DNA of 64,000 nucleotides from an uncultured Lachnospiraceae bacterium (GTDB taxonomy: Bacteria > Bacillota > Clostridia > Lachnospirales > Lachnospiraceae). This document shows positions 8,876 to 17,952 of this stretch, piece after piece. Both the position numbers and the translations under genes were made by a program. The notes below the pieces were generated by a model. It was not told where the DNA came from and searched no databases. It was given only the letters and a program-made list of their open reading frames with translations. How positions within the stretch are numbered: position 1 is the stretch's first letter; the number at the start of each line of letters is the position of its first letter. The stretch covers positions 1-64,000 of the forward strand of contig CANOVJ010000009.1 in NCBI GenBank assembly GCA_947570615.1, given 5' to 3'.

Positions 8876-10708
8876 ATGCCGTCACAGTTTTTCGGATTAT
8901 ATATCGCAGGTTCCGGGCTTCGCGCCGCCAACGCCGCGCTCAATACCACAGCGAACAATATCTCCAACGCCCAGACAGTGGGCTACAGCCGCCAGCAGGT
9001 GACCCAGCAGGCCAACAACGCTCTGAGAACCTTCACCACCTACGGGTGCGCGGGGGCAGGCGTGGATACCATCGCCATCGAGCGCGTGCGGGATTCCTTT
9101 TACGATACCAAATACTGGAACAACAACTGTAAATTCGGGGAGTTTTCCGTCAAGAAATACTACACCACCATGTTCGAGGATTACTTCGACGACAAGGGAA
9201 CCAGTGGATTCACGGCGATCTTTAACAATTTCAGCAACTGCCTGCAGAATATCACCACCGACGCCAGCAGCGATAAGACCAAGCAGCAGTTTATCGCCGC
9301 GGCCAAGTCCCTGACAGATTACTTTAATAATATGTACGGTGATCTGCAGGAGCTTCAGAAGGATATCAACCTGGAGATCAAGCAGAACATCGACTCCATC
9401 AATTCCCTGGCTCAGAAGATTTCTACCCTGAACAAGCAGATTAACACCATCGAGCTTTCCGGGGCGAGGGCCAACGAGCTCAGGGACCAGAGGGATCTGC
9501 TGATCGACGAGCTCTCCGAGATTGTGGACGTGGAGATCATGGAGATTCCCATTCTTGACGCCAATGATCCAAAGAGAGATACCGGAGTCAACAGATACAT
9601 GGTGCGCATCGCCGGCGGCCAGCTCCTGGTGGACGGCAACGACTATAACACCCTCTCCTATGTGGCAAGAAAGAATGACGAGAAGGTAAATCAGACGGAT
9701 GTGGACGGTCTCTACCGCTTTATGTGGGATAACGGCAACGAGTTCAGTCTTTCCAACGCGGCCATGGGCGGTAAGCTCAAGGGGCTGGTGGATATCCGGG
9801 ACGGCAACAACGGGGCGAACTTTAACGGGAAGGTGCTCGGACCCGACCCCAATAATACGGCTACGGGCGTACGCATTCAGGTGACAGACGAGTATCTGAA
9901 GACCATGCAGGACTGCACCCTGCCGGAGAGCGGCGTCATCAACATCGGAAATACGCTTTATTACTATAAAGGCTGGGAGTTTGATAAGGAAACCAGCACC
10001 TATACCTTTAATCTTGATCCCGCCCATGAGGGCGCCCCGGCGGTGGATGCAGGCGTCATCGCAGGCATGACGGGGAAGGATGCAAGAACCGAAAAGCAGA
10101 TCAAATACCAGGGCATTCCTTATTATATGGAACAGATGAACGCCTGGATCCGCGGCTTTGCGGAGAAGGTAAATGAAATCTTCTCCAGCGGCTATGACTC
10201 CCAGGGAAACCGGGGCGGTATCTTCTTTACGGGGACGTCCGGGGACGGGACGGAATATACGGCGGCTGACTTCATGGACGACAACGGCTATTACGAGCTG
10301 ACGGCCGGCAATTTCACCATCAGCGCGGAGCTTCTGCTCAATGCCGACCGCCTGGGAACCAAGAGCACCGAGGATATCGGCGTGGAGGAGCGGGGCAAGG
10401 TGGATGAGCTGATCGCCCTTCTCACCGATAAGAACGCATTCAGCTTCCGAAACGGAACCGCGGGACAGCTCCTGGAGTCGATTCTGGCGGATGTGGCGTT
10501 GAACGCAAGCGATGCGGGCATGTTCTATGATACCTACAACGGCCTGCGCAATAGCATCGACAATCAGAGAAGCTCCATCTCCAGTGTGGATGAGGATGAG
10601 GAAGCGGTGGGGATGGTGAAGTTCCAGTATTCCTATACCCTGGCGTCCAAGATGATACAGACCCTGACAGAGGTCTATGACCAGCTGATTCTGCGCACAG
10701 GCGTGTGA
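8876..10708 (+). CDS. Second FlgK paralogue, hook-associated protein 1
   Basis: A 610-residue FlgK-like junction protein in tandem with the 542-residue copy. It keeps the terminal D0 helices: FGLYIAGSGLRAANAALNTT, NNISNAQTVGYSRQQV at the N-terminus, and GMVKFQYSYTLASKMIQTLTEVYDQLI at the C-terminus, plus ELRDQRDLLIDELSE. The central region is larger and dissimilar (about residues 210-500), so the surface domain differs. Either both form the junction or one caps an alternative hook-filament interface; sequence alone does not decide. I leave the symbol empty to avoid naming two flgK genes. Confidence 0.88.
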   Translation: MPSQFFGLYIAGSGLRAANAALNTTANNISNAQTVGYSRQQVTQQANNALRTFTTYGCAGAGVDTIAIERVRDSFYDTKYWNNNCKFGEFSVKKYYTTMFEDYFDDKGTSGFTAIFNNFSNCLQNITTDASSDKTKQQFIAAAKSLTDYFNNMYGDLQELQKDINLEIKQNIDSINSLAQKISTLNKQINTIELSGARANELRDQRDLLIDELSEIVDVEIMEIPILDANDPKRDTGVNRYMVRIAGGQLLVDGNDYNTLSYVARKNDEKVNQTDVDGLYRFMWDNGNEFSLSNAAMGGKLKGLVDIRDGNNGANFNGKVLGPDPNNTATGVRIQVTDEYLKTMQDCTLPESGVINIGNTLYYYKGWEFDKETSTYTFNLDPAHEGAPAVDAGVIAGMTGKDARTEKQIKYQGIPYYMEQMNAWIRGFAEKVNEIFSSGYDSQGNRGGIFFTGTSGDGTEYTAADFMDDNGYYELTAGNFTISAELLLNADRLGTKSTEDIGVEERGKVDELIALLTDKNAFSFRNGTAGQLLESILADVALNASDAGMFYDTYNGLRNSIDNQRSSISSVDEDEEAVGMVKFQYSYTLASKMIQTLTEVYDQLILRTGV

Positions 10709-10798
10709 GGATAAAACGGGCAGTATGATCCGGACTGAAAAAGGAGAGCGGCTCTGCCGTAAGGCAGCGGACACATAGCAGAGAGGAAAGCATACCTT

Positions 10799-12736
10799 AT
10801 GAGAATGACAAACAAAATTATGCAGAATAATTCTCTGTATAATATCAATAATAATAAGGTGCTCCAGGATAAGCTGAGCACCATGATGGCCACCCAGAAG
10901 AAGATCACGAGACCATCGGATGATCCTGTGATCGCAATCCGCGCACTGCGGCTTCGGACCAGCGTTTCCGAGCTGACCCAGTATTATGAGAAGAACGCTC
11001 CGGACGCGGAGAGCTGGCTGGACGTTACCACCAAGGCCCTGGAAAACACGGTGGCCGAGGTGCTCACCAATATGAGTAAGATCGCCAACAAGGCCAACAA
11101 CAAGGAGTACGGCAGCGAGGATCTGCAGGTGTTTGTGGAGCAGCTCAAATCCCTGCGGGATGAGTTTTACTCCACCGGAAATCTGGACTATGCGGGCAGA
11201 TACGTGTTCACCGGATACCGGACGGACACGCCGCTGACCTTCATGCAGGATGTGGAGGAGAATATGCCCTCCTACCAGATCACGGAGCAGCTCACCAGAG
11301 ATGATTTCGACAGCATCAATTATACTTACAATGCAGGTCTGGACGGGCTGAACAAGAATAACTATACGGATGCAAAGTATGACGGGATAGAGGAGAAGAA
11401 TGTCCAGAACGGGGATATTCACCGGATCCGCCTCTCTTATGACAGGCTCACAGACGGGATACCCGAGCTCAGATATGTGGATCCCGATATGCCTGTAGGG
11501 AAGGAAGTGCAGATTGGAGGAACTGCGGGCGCAGGAGTTACGGCCGCGCCGACGGGAGCCGTAGTGAAGCTGGCGGAGGATACGAAGGTAAAGCTCACGG
11601 CAGCCGAGTCTCCCACCGGGAAAGAGGTAGATGTCGTCATACCTGCGGGAACCGAAGTGAAGGTACAGACCGGCGGCGGGATCACCATTCCCGTCGGGGC
11701 GAAGGTAAAGCTTCCGGACGGCTCGAAGAAGACCCTGGAGGCGGCCATCAAGAAGGGAGCGGCGGATTTACCGGCGGCGGGCGTGAAAGCGACGCTGGCT
11801 TACGGGGAGACAAAACCCCTTCTGGGGACTGCCATAACGAAGGCGGAGCTGACGGATAACCCGGATCCCTACGAGAAGATGCGGCAGGCCAACGAAAAGG
11901 GCGACGCGCTGGCGCTTTTTATCCCGGAGACCGGGGAGATCCTGATCAGCGACAAGGCCTATGACGCCATGCCCAAGCTCACGGAGAAGGACGAAATACG
12001 GGTGACCTACGGCAAGGATAAATGGGAGAACGGGGATCTGCGGCCGGAGCATTACTTTGCCTGTACGAAGATCGATAAGACCAGCGATCTTCCCACAGAC
12101 GCTGGGGGTAACCCCATTCCCATTAAGGATAAATATGGCGAGGACCGAAAGGGAATCAGCTATAATCCCGAGTACCTGGGCGGTGTGGGCAACAGGCAGG
12201 CCATCGAATACGACCTTGGCTATAACCAGAAAATCCAGGTGAACACCACCGCGGATAAGGTGTTCGTCCACGATCTGGACAGAGATATCGACGATCTGGA
12301 GAGAGTTCTGAACAACCTGGTGGAGATAGACGCCACGAAGACAGACCTTGAGCTGCAGTTAAAGAGCATGGATAAGGAAGCGGATCCCAACGCATACGCC
12401 AGGGTGAAAAACCAGTATGACGCCGCCGTGAAGACCTACGACTACATCCGTGAGGACATCCACAAAATGTTCGGCAGCACCATCACCAAAACCCAGGGCT
12501 ATCTGGATAAAACCAACCTGGCGGTCACCGATAACGGAACCAGAAGCCAGCGTCTTGCCCTGATCGGCAACCGTCTGATGGATCAGAGAACCAACTTCAA
12601 GACCCTCCAGTCGGAGAATGAAGACATCGATATCGCGGAGGTGGTGATCCAGCTCACCAGCACGGAGCTCACCTACAATTCGGCGCTGATGGCCACCGGT
12701 AAGATCATGCAGACCTCGCTGATGAATTATATCTGA
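10799..12736 (+). CDS. flgL: Flagellar hook-associated protein 3 FlgL with a large central insertion
   Basis: The second junction protein. The N-terminus (NKIMQNNSLYNINNNK, ITRPSDDPVIAIRALRLR) and C-terminus (DIDIAEVVIQLTSTELTYNSAL, TGKIMQTSLMNYI) are FlgL. Its 645 residues are about twice the usual 300. The extra sequence lies roughly between residues 190 and 465 and includes a low-complexity, beta-rich stretch near 235-330 with recurring V-K-L / IPAGTEVKV / VGAKVKLPDGS units, like adhesin or Ig-type surface modules. The canonical late segment (YDLGYNQKIQVNTTADKVF) resumes near 467. It shares the operon with both flgK genes and flgN. Confidence 0.9.
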   Translation: MRMTNKIMQNNSLYNINNNKVLQDKLSTMMATQKKITRPSDDPVIAIRALRLRTSVSELTQYYEKNAPDAESWLDVTTKALENTVAEVLTNMSKIANKANNKEYGSEDLQVFVEQLKSLRDEFYSTGNLDYAGRYVFTGYRTDTPLTFMQDVEENMPSYQITEQLTRDDFDSINYTYNAGLDGLNKNNYTDAKYDGIEEKNVQNGDIHRIRLSYDRLTDGIPELRYVDPDMPVGKEVQIGGTAGAGVTAAPTGAVVKLAEDTKVKLTAAESPTGKEVDVVIPAGTEVKVQTGGGITIPVGAKVKLPDGSKKTLEAAIKKGAADLPAAGVKATLAYGETKPLLGTAITKAELTDNPDPYEKMRQANEKGDALALFIPETGEILISDKAYDAMPKLTEKDEIRVTYGKDKWENGDLRPEHYFACTKIDKTSDLPTDAGGNPIPIKDKYGEDRKGISYNPEYLGGVGNRQAIEYDLGYNQKIQVNTTADKVFVHDLDRDIDDLERVLNNLVEIDATKTDLELQLKSMDKEADPNAYARVKNQYDAAVKTYDYIREDIHKMFGSTITKTQGYLDKTNLAVTDNGTRSQRLALIGNRLMDQRTNFKTLQSENEDIDIAEVVIQLTSTELTYNSALMATGKIMQTSLMNYI

Positions 12737-12830
12737 TTCCCCATCTGGCCAGGAAGCGGCTTGCGGCTTCGGGCTGCCGGGGAGGATTCGGGAGAATTGC
12801 TTGCGGCGTGGGCCGCAGAATGGAGTATCA

Positions 12831-13289
12831 ATGAAAATAAACACAAAAGTTTTCGGGGAAGTTGAAATAGAGGACGATAAGATCATATCCTTTCCCGGGG
12901 GAATCATCGGATTCCCTGAGCTGACCGATTTCGCCCTTCTGCACGATGAGGAAAAGGGCGTGGGGGCCATCCACTGGCTCCAGTCCATCCAGGAGCCGGG
13001 CTTTGCCATGCCGGTGATGGATCCTCTGGCGGTGGTGCCTGAGTACAATCCCCAGGTGGACGACGAGCTTCTGAAAAATATCGGAAAGCTTATCGAGGAG
13101 GAGATTCTGGTGCTGGTCACCGTCACGGTTCCTGGCGACCTTACGAAGATGACCGTCAACCTTAAAGGGCCCATCATCATCAACGCGGCTGAGCGGAAGG
13201 CATGTCAGATCATCGTGGAGGGGGAGGACTATAAGGTGAAGTACCCCATTTATGATATTCTGCAGGCCAGAAAGAAAGCAGGTGAATAG
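12831..13289 (+). CDS. fliW: Flagellar assembly factor FliW
   Basis: A 152-residue cytosolic protein that binds CsrA, and binds flagellin in competition with it, so that falling cytoplasmic flagellin releases FliW to antagonise CsrA. Signatures: FGEVEIEDDKIISFPGGIIGF at the N-terminus, FAMPVMDPLAVVPEY, and NLKGPIIINAAERKACQIIV. The frame extends to 12801, but the ATG at 12831 has GGAG five bases upstream and matches family starts (MKINTKVFG). Its TAG abuts the csrA ATG, implying tight co-translation. Confidence 0.95.
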   Translation: MKINTKVFGEVEIEDDKIISFPGGIIGFPELTDFALLHDEEKGVGAIHWLQSIQEPGFAMPVMDPLAVVPEYNPQVDDELLKNIGKLIEEEILVLVTVTVPGDLTKMTVNLKGPIIINAAERKACQIIVEGEDYKVKYPIYDILQARKKAGE

Positions 13290-13514
13290 ATGTTAGCTTT
13301 ATCCAGAAAGAAAAACGAGGCTCTGATTGTCAACAATAACGTGGAAATCACCGTTCTGGAAATCAAGGGGGAGCAGGTAAAGCTGGGCATCACCGCGCCG
13401 AGGGATGTTCCTGTCTACCGCAAGGAGGTTTACGCGCAGATCCAGCAGGCCAATGAGGAGGCGGTCAGCGGGGAGAGCATGGATGCGCTGAAGAAGTTGT
13501 TGGGATCAATTTGA
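13290..13514 (+). CDS. csrA: Carbon storage / flagellin translation regulator CsrA
   Basis: A 74-residue homodimeric RNA-binding protein that recognises GGA in hairpin loops and blocks ribosome access. MLALSRKKNEALIVNNNVEITVLEI, VKLGITAPRDVPVYRKEVY and the following helix are the complete family sequence, including the RNA-contacting Arg of the PRDVPVYR segment. The expected target is the flagellin leader at 32366-32492, which has stacked GGA hairpins. It is the last gene of the flgM operon, with a terminator after it. Confidence 0.96.
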   Translation: MLALSRKKNEALIVNNNVEITVLEIKGEQVKLGITAPRDVPVYRKEVYAQIQQANEEAVSGESMDALKKLLGSI

Positions 13515-13532
13515 AGAAAAAGAGTAAATAAG

Positions 13533-13567
13533 AGACCTGCAGGAACCATTCCGTGGCAGGTCTTTTA
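13533..13567 (+). terminator. Rho-independent terminator after csrA
   Basis: The 8-bp stem AGACCTGC/GCAGGTCT is followed by TTTTATTA. Confidence 0.88.
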
Positions 13568-13662
13568 TTAATATTGGGCTTGCCGCCGACAATGACGAAA
13601 TGGTAAGATGGATATAAAGCAGGGAAACGGTAACGATCTGTTGTCAGAAGGAGGTATATGGA

Positions 13663-14742
13663 GTGGAAAGCGCTGACAGTTATTTATTCGAATATATAAA
13701 GAACTTATCGGACGAAGTAAAACTTCTTAAAAGGGAAAATGTTGAATTGAAAAATCAGATAAATGTAATCTGCCAGTCCTTCAGAGAAGCAGTAGAGGCT
13801 CAGAATGATATGGTCAACGAGATAAATAATCTCTGGGACGGGACACAGATCTTACTGGACAGAACACGAAACGCGCCTTATGAGTTGTGCGATCCGGATT
13901 CTGAATTCAGATTTTTTCGTCCTCATTTTGAATCTCAGGATGAAACGATTCGTAAGATTGTTGAAGAAAAAAGATCTCTGGCAAGATTTGGGGACGGGGA
14001 ATTTCAGATTATGGGTAATCAGAAAGGTAATGTTAAATATCAACGCTACGATGCCCGGCTTGCGCAGCGCATGATAGAAGTATTACATTCAGATATGCCC
14101 GAACTGATCATTGCCATTGCAAACAACTATGGTTCGCTGGAGTCTTACGCATTGGGGTGTGATGACGCAATACGGCGTTATATGACAGATGATATACGCA
14201 AGATGCACAGTTCCCTGCTGGAAACAGAACGGATATATGCGGACGCTTATCTGACAAGATTTTATGTGATGTATAAGGATAATATGACGGATGCGCCGGT
14301 CCGGCGTCTTGAAAAACTGAAAAGCATTTGGGAAAAAAGGAATGTCATTTCTGTCGAAGGGGCATTGACACGTCTGGGGGCGGGAAATGATTTGTTTGAC
14401 AATACAAAAAGTTTCAGACGTATTATCGCTCCGGCCACAAGTTCATTTGACAGGTATGACGAGCTCCTGGAAGCATCCCTTAAATATGCTGAGCAGGACA
14501 CATTGTTTTTGATTGCGATTGGGCCGTCTGCCGGGGTTCTGGCATATGATCTCACCCTGAATGGATATCAGGCGCTGGATGTGGGGCATATAGATCTGGA
14601 GTATGAATGGTACCTGGCAGGTCAGGGGGTAAGAGTCAGTGTTCCTGACAGATATAATTTTGAGCTTGTTGAGATGGATCATGTAGAAGATCTGGCGGCG
14701 GATGATCCATACTACAGAGAGATATTGGTCAGCCTGGCATAA
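13663..14742 (+). CDS. GT-D fold glycosyltransferase, paralogue 1, probable flagellin modification
   Basis: A 359-residue protein starting at GTG 13663 with AAGGAGG eight bases upstream. Residues 1-65 form a coiled coil (LLKRENVELKNQ). The rest matches the GT-D (DUF1792) glycosyltransferase pattern: SLARFGDGEF near 106-114, whose D-G-E is the metal/nucleotide-binding DXE motif of that fold, and LAYDLTLNGYQALDVGHIDL near 295-314. Characterised GT-D enzymes add sugars to streptococcal serine-rich repeat glycoproteins. Position between csrA and flaG, with two close paralogues at 31192 and 35985, suggests flagellin glycosylation; acceptor and sugar are unknown. No convincing sigma-D promoter was found upstream. 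Confidence 0.8.
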   Translation: MESADSYLFEYIKNLSDEVKLLKRENVELKNQINVICQSFREAVEAQNDMVNEINNLWDGTQILLDRTRNAPYELCDPDSEFRFFRPHFESQDETIRKIVEEKRSLARFGDGEFQIMGNQKGNVKYQRYDARLAQRMIEVLHSDMPELIIAIANNYGSLESYALGCDDAIRRYMTDDIRKMHSSLLETERIYADAYLTRFYVMYKDNMTDAPVRRLEKLKSIWEKRNVISVEGALTRLGAGNDLFDNTKSFRRIIAPATSSFDRYDELLEASLKYAEQDTLFLIAIGPSAGVLAYDLTLNGYQALDVGHIDLEYEWYLAGQGVRVSVPDRYNFELVEMDHVEDLAADDPYYREILVSLA

Positions 14743-14786
14743 CAGGCTGTGGATGCTAAGAAAAAGCAGATTTTTTCCCTTGTCAC

Positions 14787-14813
14787 TAAATATTTCTGTA
14801 ATTTTTCCGATAT
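14787..14813 (+). promoter_or_regulatory. Sigma-D promoter of flaG-fliD-fliS
   Basis: TAAA (14787-14790), 15 bases, TCCGATAT (14806-14813): a near-perfect motility promoter about 73 bases before flaG. Confidence 0.9.
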
Positions 14814-14885
14814 AAATTTAAGAAAGCTTACAGATTCTTGAGTTTACAACTAAATACTTAAAATATCACACGGAGGTGATTCAAA

Positions 14886-15353
14886 ATGGCAATAGAACCA
14901 TTGAGCAGCGCAATGACCTATCAGGCGCAGACAACACCGCAGGCTAAGCCACAGTCAGGGTCAGGGCAGAGACCGGTAGCAGAGAACATGGATGTTGCTA
15001 CGGAAGAACAGCAGGCTAATACCTACGACGCTACTACCGTCAGAGTAGCGGGTACCGAGAAGCAGGACAGCAGGGGCGAGGGACAGGATAACTCCGCCGG
15101 CAATAATGTAACGCCCAGAGAACAGCAGCAGGCAATTAACGATCAGGTTAAGAAAGCCGTAGAAAAGCTGAACCAGAGTCTGTCTCATTCCGAGGCCATT
15201 TTCGGGATTCATGAAAAGACCAACAGGGTAACGATCAAGATCGTAGACAAGGATACCAAGGAAGTTCTCAAGGAAATTCCGCCGGAAAAGACCCTTGATA
15301 TGCTGGCCAAGGCATGGGAGCTGGCAGGGATTCTGGTGGATACAAAAGGATAA
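14886..15353 (+). CDS. flaG: Flagellar protein FlaG
   Basis: A 155-residue protein with a long low-complexity, Gln/Thr-rich N-terminal region (about 1-85) and the conserved FlaG domain at the C-terminus: NRVTIKIVDKDTKEVLKEIPP and EKTLDMLAKAWELAGILVD. FlaG influences filament length and is commonly found just before fliD. GGAGGTGATT gives a strong ribosome site. The N-terminal extension is longer than in Bacillus FlaG. Confidence 0.92.
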   Translation: MAIEPLSSAMTYQAQTTPQAKPQSGSGQRPVAENMDVATEEQQANTYDATTVRVAGTEKQDSRGEGQDNSAGNNVTPREQQQAINDQVKKAVEKLNQSLSHSEAIFGIHEKTNRVTIKIVDKDTKEVLKEIPPEKTLDMLAKAWELAGILVDTKG

Positions 15354-15455
15354 GGGCAGAAGATTTTCCGGGGCGTTAGAGCGCTGGAGACTGAAGTATG
15401 TCACTATCCGGTATCGGCAGTATAAACATAGAAGAAATCAGGAGGAATTTGAGAT

Positions 15456-16988
15456 ATGGCAATGCGTATGACGGGCATGATGTCCGGAATGGATACAGAG
15501 AGCATTATCCAGGAGCTGGTGGCTGCCAGACAGAAAAAGGTGGATGTCAAGAAGAAAGAGCAGACCAGACTGGACTGGAAACAGGAGGCGTGGAAGGAGC
15601 TGAACTCGAAGCTCAAGAAGCTTCAGACGAAGTACCTTTCAACTATGCGTTTTTCGGAGGCCTATACGAAGAAGACCACCAAGGTTTCCAACAGCAATGC
15701 GGTCAGCGTGATTACCGGGGAGAATGCGGTGAACGGCGTTCAGGAACTGGAAGTTATGGAACTGGCTAAAACGGGATATCTGACTGGGGGAAAGATCAGT
15801 AGAGTACCAGGCACAGGCACAGACGATTTAACAGCCTTGTCTACATTGAAGGATGTAATGGGGAGTTTCACGGGAGATAAGACAATTACCGTCGAGAAAG
15901 GCGGTAATGCGGTGGATATTAAAGTGACGGAGGACACTACGATTTCCGAAATCCTGACTCAATTTAAGGACGCAGGATTAAACGCCACATTTGATGCTAA
16001 GAATCAGAGATTTTTCATAAGCAGTCCGAAGTCAGGGGAAAAGAATAATTTCGAGATGACGGGGGATACAGACGTATTGTCGTCACTTGGACTCATGACA
16101 AAGGAACAGGCAGATCAGGCTGGCGTAACAATGTCAGATTACGCTACAAAAACAAAGGGACAGGATGCGAAGATCTCTCTCAATGGTGCGACGTTCACCA
16201 GTGAAGATAATACGTTTGAAATTAATGGTCTGACTATCACGGCTTTGGATAAGACTACAGCGCCGGTTACTGTCACGACCCAGCAGGATACCGACGGCAT
16301 CTATGACATGATCAAAAACTTCTTAAAGGAGTATAATGAGATTGTCAACGAGATGGATAAGCTGTATAATGCAGACAGGGCTAAGGGCTATGAGCCTCTC
16401 ACAGACGATGAGAAGGATTCCATGTCCGAGAAAGAGGTGGAGAAGTGGGAGACCAAGATCAAGGATTCCATTCTGCGCCGGGATGATAATCTTTCTGAAG
16501 TTAATTCTGCCTTACAGTCTATCATGGCTGGCGGAATCGAAATGAAGAATGGCAAGACCATGTACCTGTATGACTTTGGAATCGAGACCCTGGGTTACTT
16601 TGAGGCGGCTGATAATGAAAAGCACGCTTATCATATCGCAGGCGATCCGGACGATGAGTTCACCATGAACCAGGAGGATAAACTCAAGAGCATGATATCC
16701 AACGATCCGGATACGGTTATCGAGTTTTTCTCAAAGATGGGTAAGAGTCTTTATGACAAGATGTTCGATATGTCAAAATCGGTGGACGGATATCGTTCCT
16801 TTGGTAATTTCTACGACGATAAGAAGATGAAGTCGGATTACGACAGTTACACCAGCAAGATCAAAGAGATGGAAGCGAAGGTTGCTGAATACGAGGATAA
16901 GTGGTACAGGAAATTCAGCAAGATGGAGACGGCTCTCGCGAAAATGCAGTCGAATATGAGCGCCGTGACCGGCTTATTGGGAGGCTGA
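15456..16988 (+). CDS. fliD: Flagellar filament cap protein FliD (HAP2)
   Basis: A 510-residue cap that folds flagellin subunits at the filament tip. The N-terminus MRMTGMMSGMDTESIIQELV is the family hallmark. The middle carries the surface domains, with NGVQELEVMELAKTGYLTGG and ATFDAKNQRFFISSPKSGE. The C-terminus (about 440-510) is a coiled coil (YTSKIKEMEAKVAEYEDKWY) ending SAVTGLLGG. AGGAGG lies about eight bases before the ATG. The next gene, fliS, begins nine bases after the stop. Confidence 0.94.
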   Translation: MAMRMTGMMSGMDTESIIQELVAARQKKVDVKKKEQTRLDWKQEAWKELNSKLKKLQTKYLSTMRFSEAYTKKTTKVSNSNAVSVITGENAVNGVQELEVMELAKTGYLTGGKISRVPGTGTDDLTALSTLKDVMGSFTGDKTITVEKGGNAVDIKVTEDTTISEILTQFKDAGLNATFDAKNQRFFISSPKSGEKNNFEMTGDTDVLSSLGLMTKEQADQAGVTMSDYATKTKGQDAKISLNGATFTSEDNTFEINGLTITALDKTTAPVTVTTQQDTDGIYDMIKNFLKEYNEIVNEMDKLYNADRAKGYEPLTDDEKDSMSEKEVEKWETKIKDSILRRDDNLSEVNSALQSIMAGGIEMKNGKTMYLYDFGIETLGYFEAADNEKHAYHIAGDPDDEFTMNQEDKLKSMISNDPDTVIEFFSKMGKSLYDKMFDMSKSVDGYRSFGNFYDDKKMKSDYDSYTSKIKEMEAKVAEYEDKWYRKFSKMETALAKMQSNMSAVTGLLGG

Positions 16989-16997
16989 TGAAAAAGG

Positions 16998-17384
16998 ATG
17001 GCAATGCAAAATGCTTATGCGCAGTATAATAACAACAAGGTGATGACGGCTTCGCCGGCAGAGCTGACGCTGATGCTTTATGAGGGCGCGATTAAATTCT
17101 GTAATATAGCGATTGACGCGATAGAGCACAAGGATATTCCCAGAGCACATACCAATATAGTGAAGATTGGAAAGATAATTGATTATCTCCGTTCGACTCT
17201 GGATATGAAGTATCGGGTAGCACAGGATTTTGAGAGGATGTATGTTTATATTTCCAGAAGGCTTACGGAGGCCAACCTGAAAAAGGATAAGGAGATTCTG
17301 GAGGAGATCAACGAGCATTTGCACTCGATTCGCGATACCTGGAAAGAGGTCATGCGCATTAACCGGGAGAGGGGCAAGTTATGA
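16998..17384 (+). CDS. fliS: Flagellin chaperone FliS
   Basis: A 128-residue four-helix cytosolic chaperone that caps the flagellin C-terminus before export. Shows AYAQYNNNKVMTASPAELTLML, LYEGAIKFCNIAIDAIE, and the C-terminal helix IRDTWKEVMRINRE. Its stop overlaps the start of the next gene by four bases (ATGA). Confidence 0.94.
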   Translation: MAMQNAYAQYNNNKVMTASPAELTLMLYEGAIKFCNIAIDAIEHKDIPRAHTNIVKIGKIIDYLRSTLDMKYRVAQDFERMYVYISRRLTEANLKKDKEILEEINEHLHSIRDTWKEVMRINRERGKL

Positions 17385-17857
17385 TTGAAAGTTACCTCGA
17401 TATCCTGGAGGAAAGTCTCAGGAAGAAGTCAGTAGTTCTGGATGAGATTATAGAGTATAACAATGCGCAGGAATGTCTTTTGAAGCAGGAAAAGATATCT
17501 CTGGAGGATCTGGACGAGAATATGAACCAGAAGGATATACTTGTTCAGAGGGTGACAGAACTGGATGAAGGCTTCGAGACTTTATTTGAGAGGATCAGGG
17601 AACAGCTTCAGGCGAACAGGGATCTCTACAGAGAACAGATCGGACGGCTTCAGGGGCTGATTGCGCAGGTGACAGAAAAGAGCGTTTCCGTGCAGGCGCA
17701 GGAGGCACGAAATAAGAAGCTGATAGAGGATTACTTCGCAGCCGAGAGAGGCCAGCTCCGCCAGGGGATAAAAGCGTCGAAAGCAGCGTATGGATATTAT
17801 AAGAGTATGAGCAACAGTAATGCATTGCCGCCTCAGTTTATGGATCAGAAGAAGTAA
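17381..17857 (+). CDS. FliT/FlgN-like flagellar chaperone
   Basis: A 158-residue, highly helical protein translationally coupled to fliS. It has long coiled-coil segments (RKKSVVLDEIIEYNNAQECLL; EQLQANRDLYREQIGRLQGLI) and the C-terminal end YYKSMSNSNALPPQFMDQKK, which resembles the tail of clostridial FlgN/FliT-type proteins. By position it corresponds to fliT, the FliD chaperone, but similarity to classical FliT is weak, so no symbol is assigned. Confidence 0.7.
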   Translation: MIESYLDILEESLRKKSVVLDEIIEYNNAQECLLKQEKISLEDLDENMNQKDILVQRVTELDEGFETLFERIREQLQANRDLYREQIGRLQGLIAQVTEKSVSVQAQEARNKKLIEDYFAAERGQLRQGIKASKAAYGYYKSMSNSNALPPQFMDQKK

Positions 17858-17862
17858 TATGG

Positions 17863-17893
17863 CAGCCAGCCTGATGTTAAATTGGGCTGGCTG
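17863..17893 (+). terminator. Hairpin after the flaG operon
   Basis: The 9-bp stem CAGCCAGCC/GGCTGGCTG lies five bases after the stop codon. The following ATTTATG is a weak T run, so read-through into the glycosylation island is possible. Confidence 0.6.
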
Positions 17894-17952
17894 ATTTATG
17901 ATAAGGCTCATGAGGAGAGCAAAAATTACTTAGCTGAAAGGGGATGTAAATA

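Noticed and set aside
8897..11422. An 841-residue open frame on the minus strand opposite flgK2 and flgL
   Set aside because: It is antisense to two clear flagellar genes, has no ribosome site or recognisable domain, and its composition (His/Leu/Ile-rich) is typical of reverse-strand shadows in GC-richer coding DNA.
13612..13640. Sigma-D promoter before the GT-D gene at 13663
   Set aside because: TAAA is present, but the -10 part (AACGATCT or CGATCTG) has the wrong spacing or too many mismatches.
15398..15769. A possible gene just before fliD in another frame
   Set aside because: It overlaps fliD, has Gly/Glu-rich shadow composition, and the strong AGGAGG site belongs to fliD at 15456.
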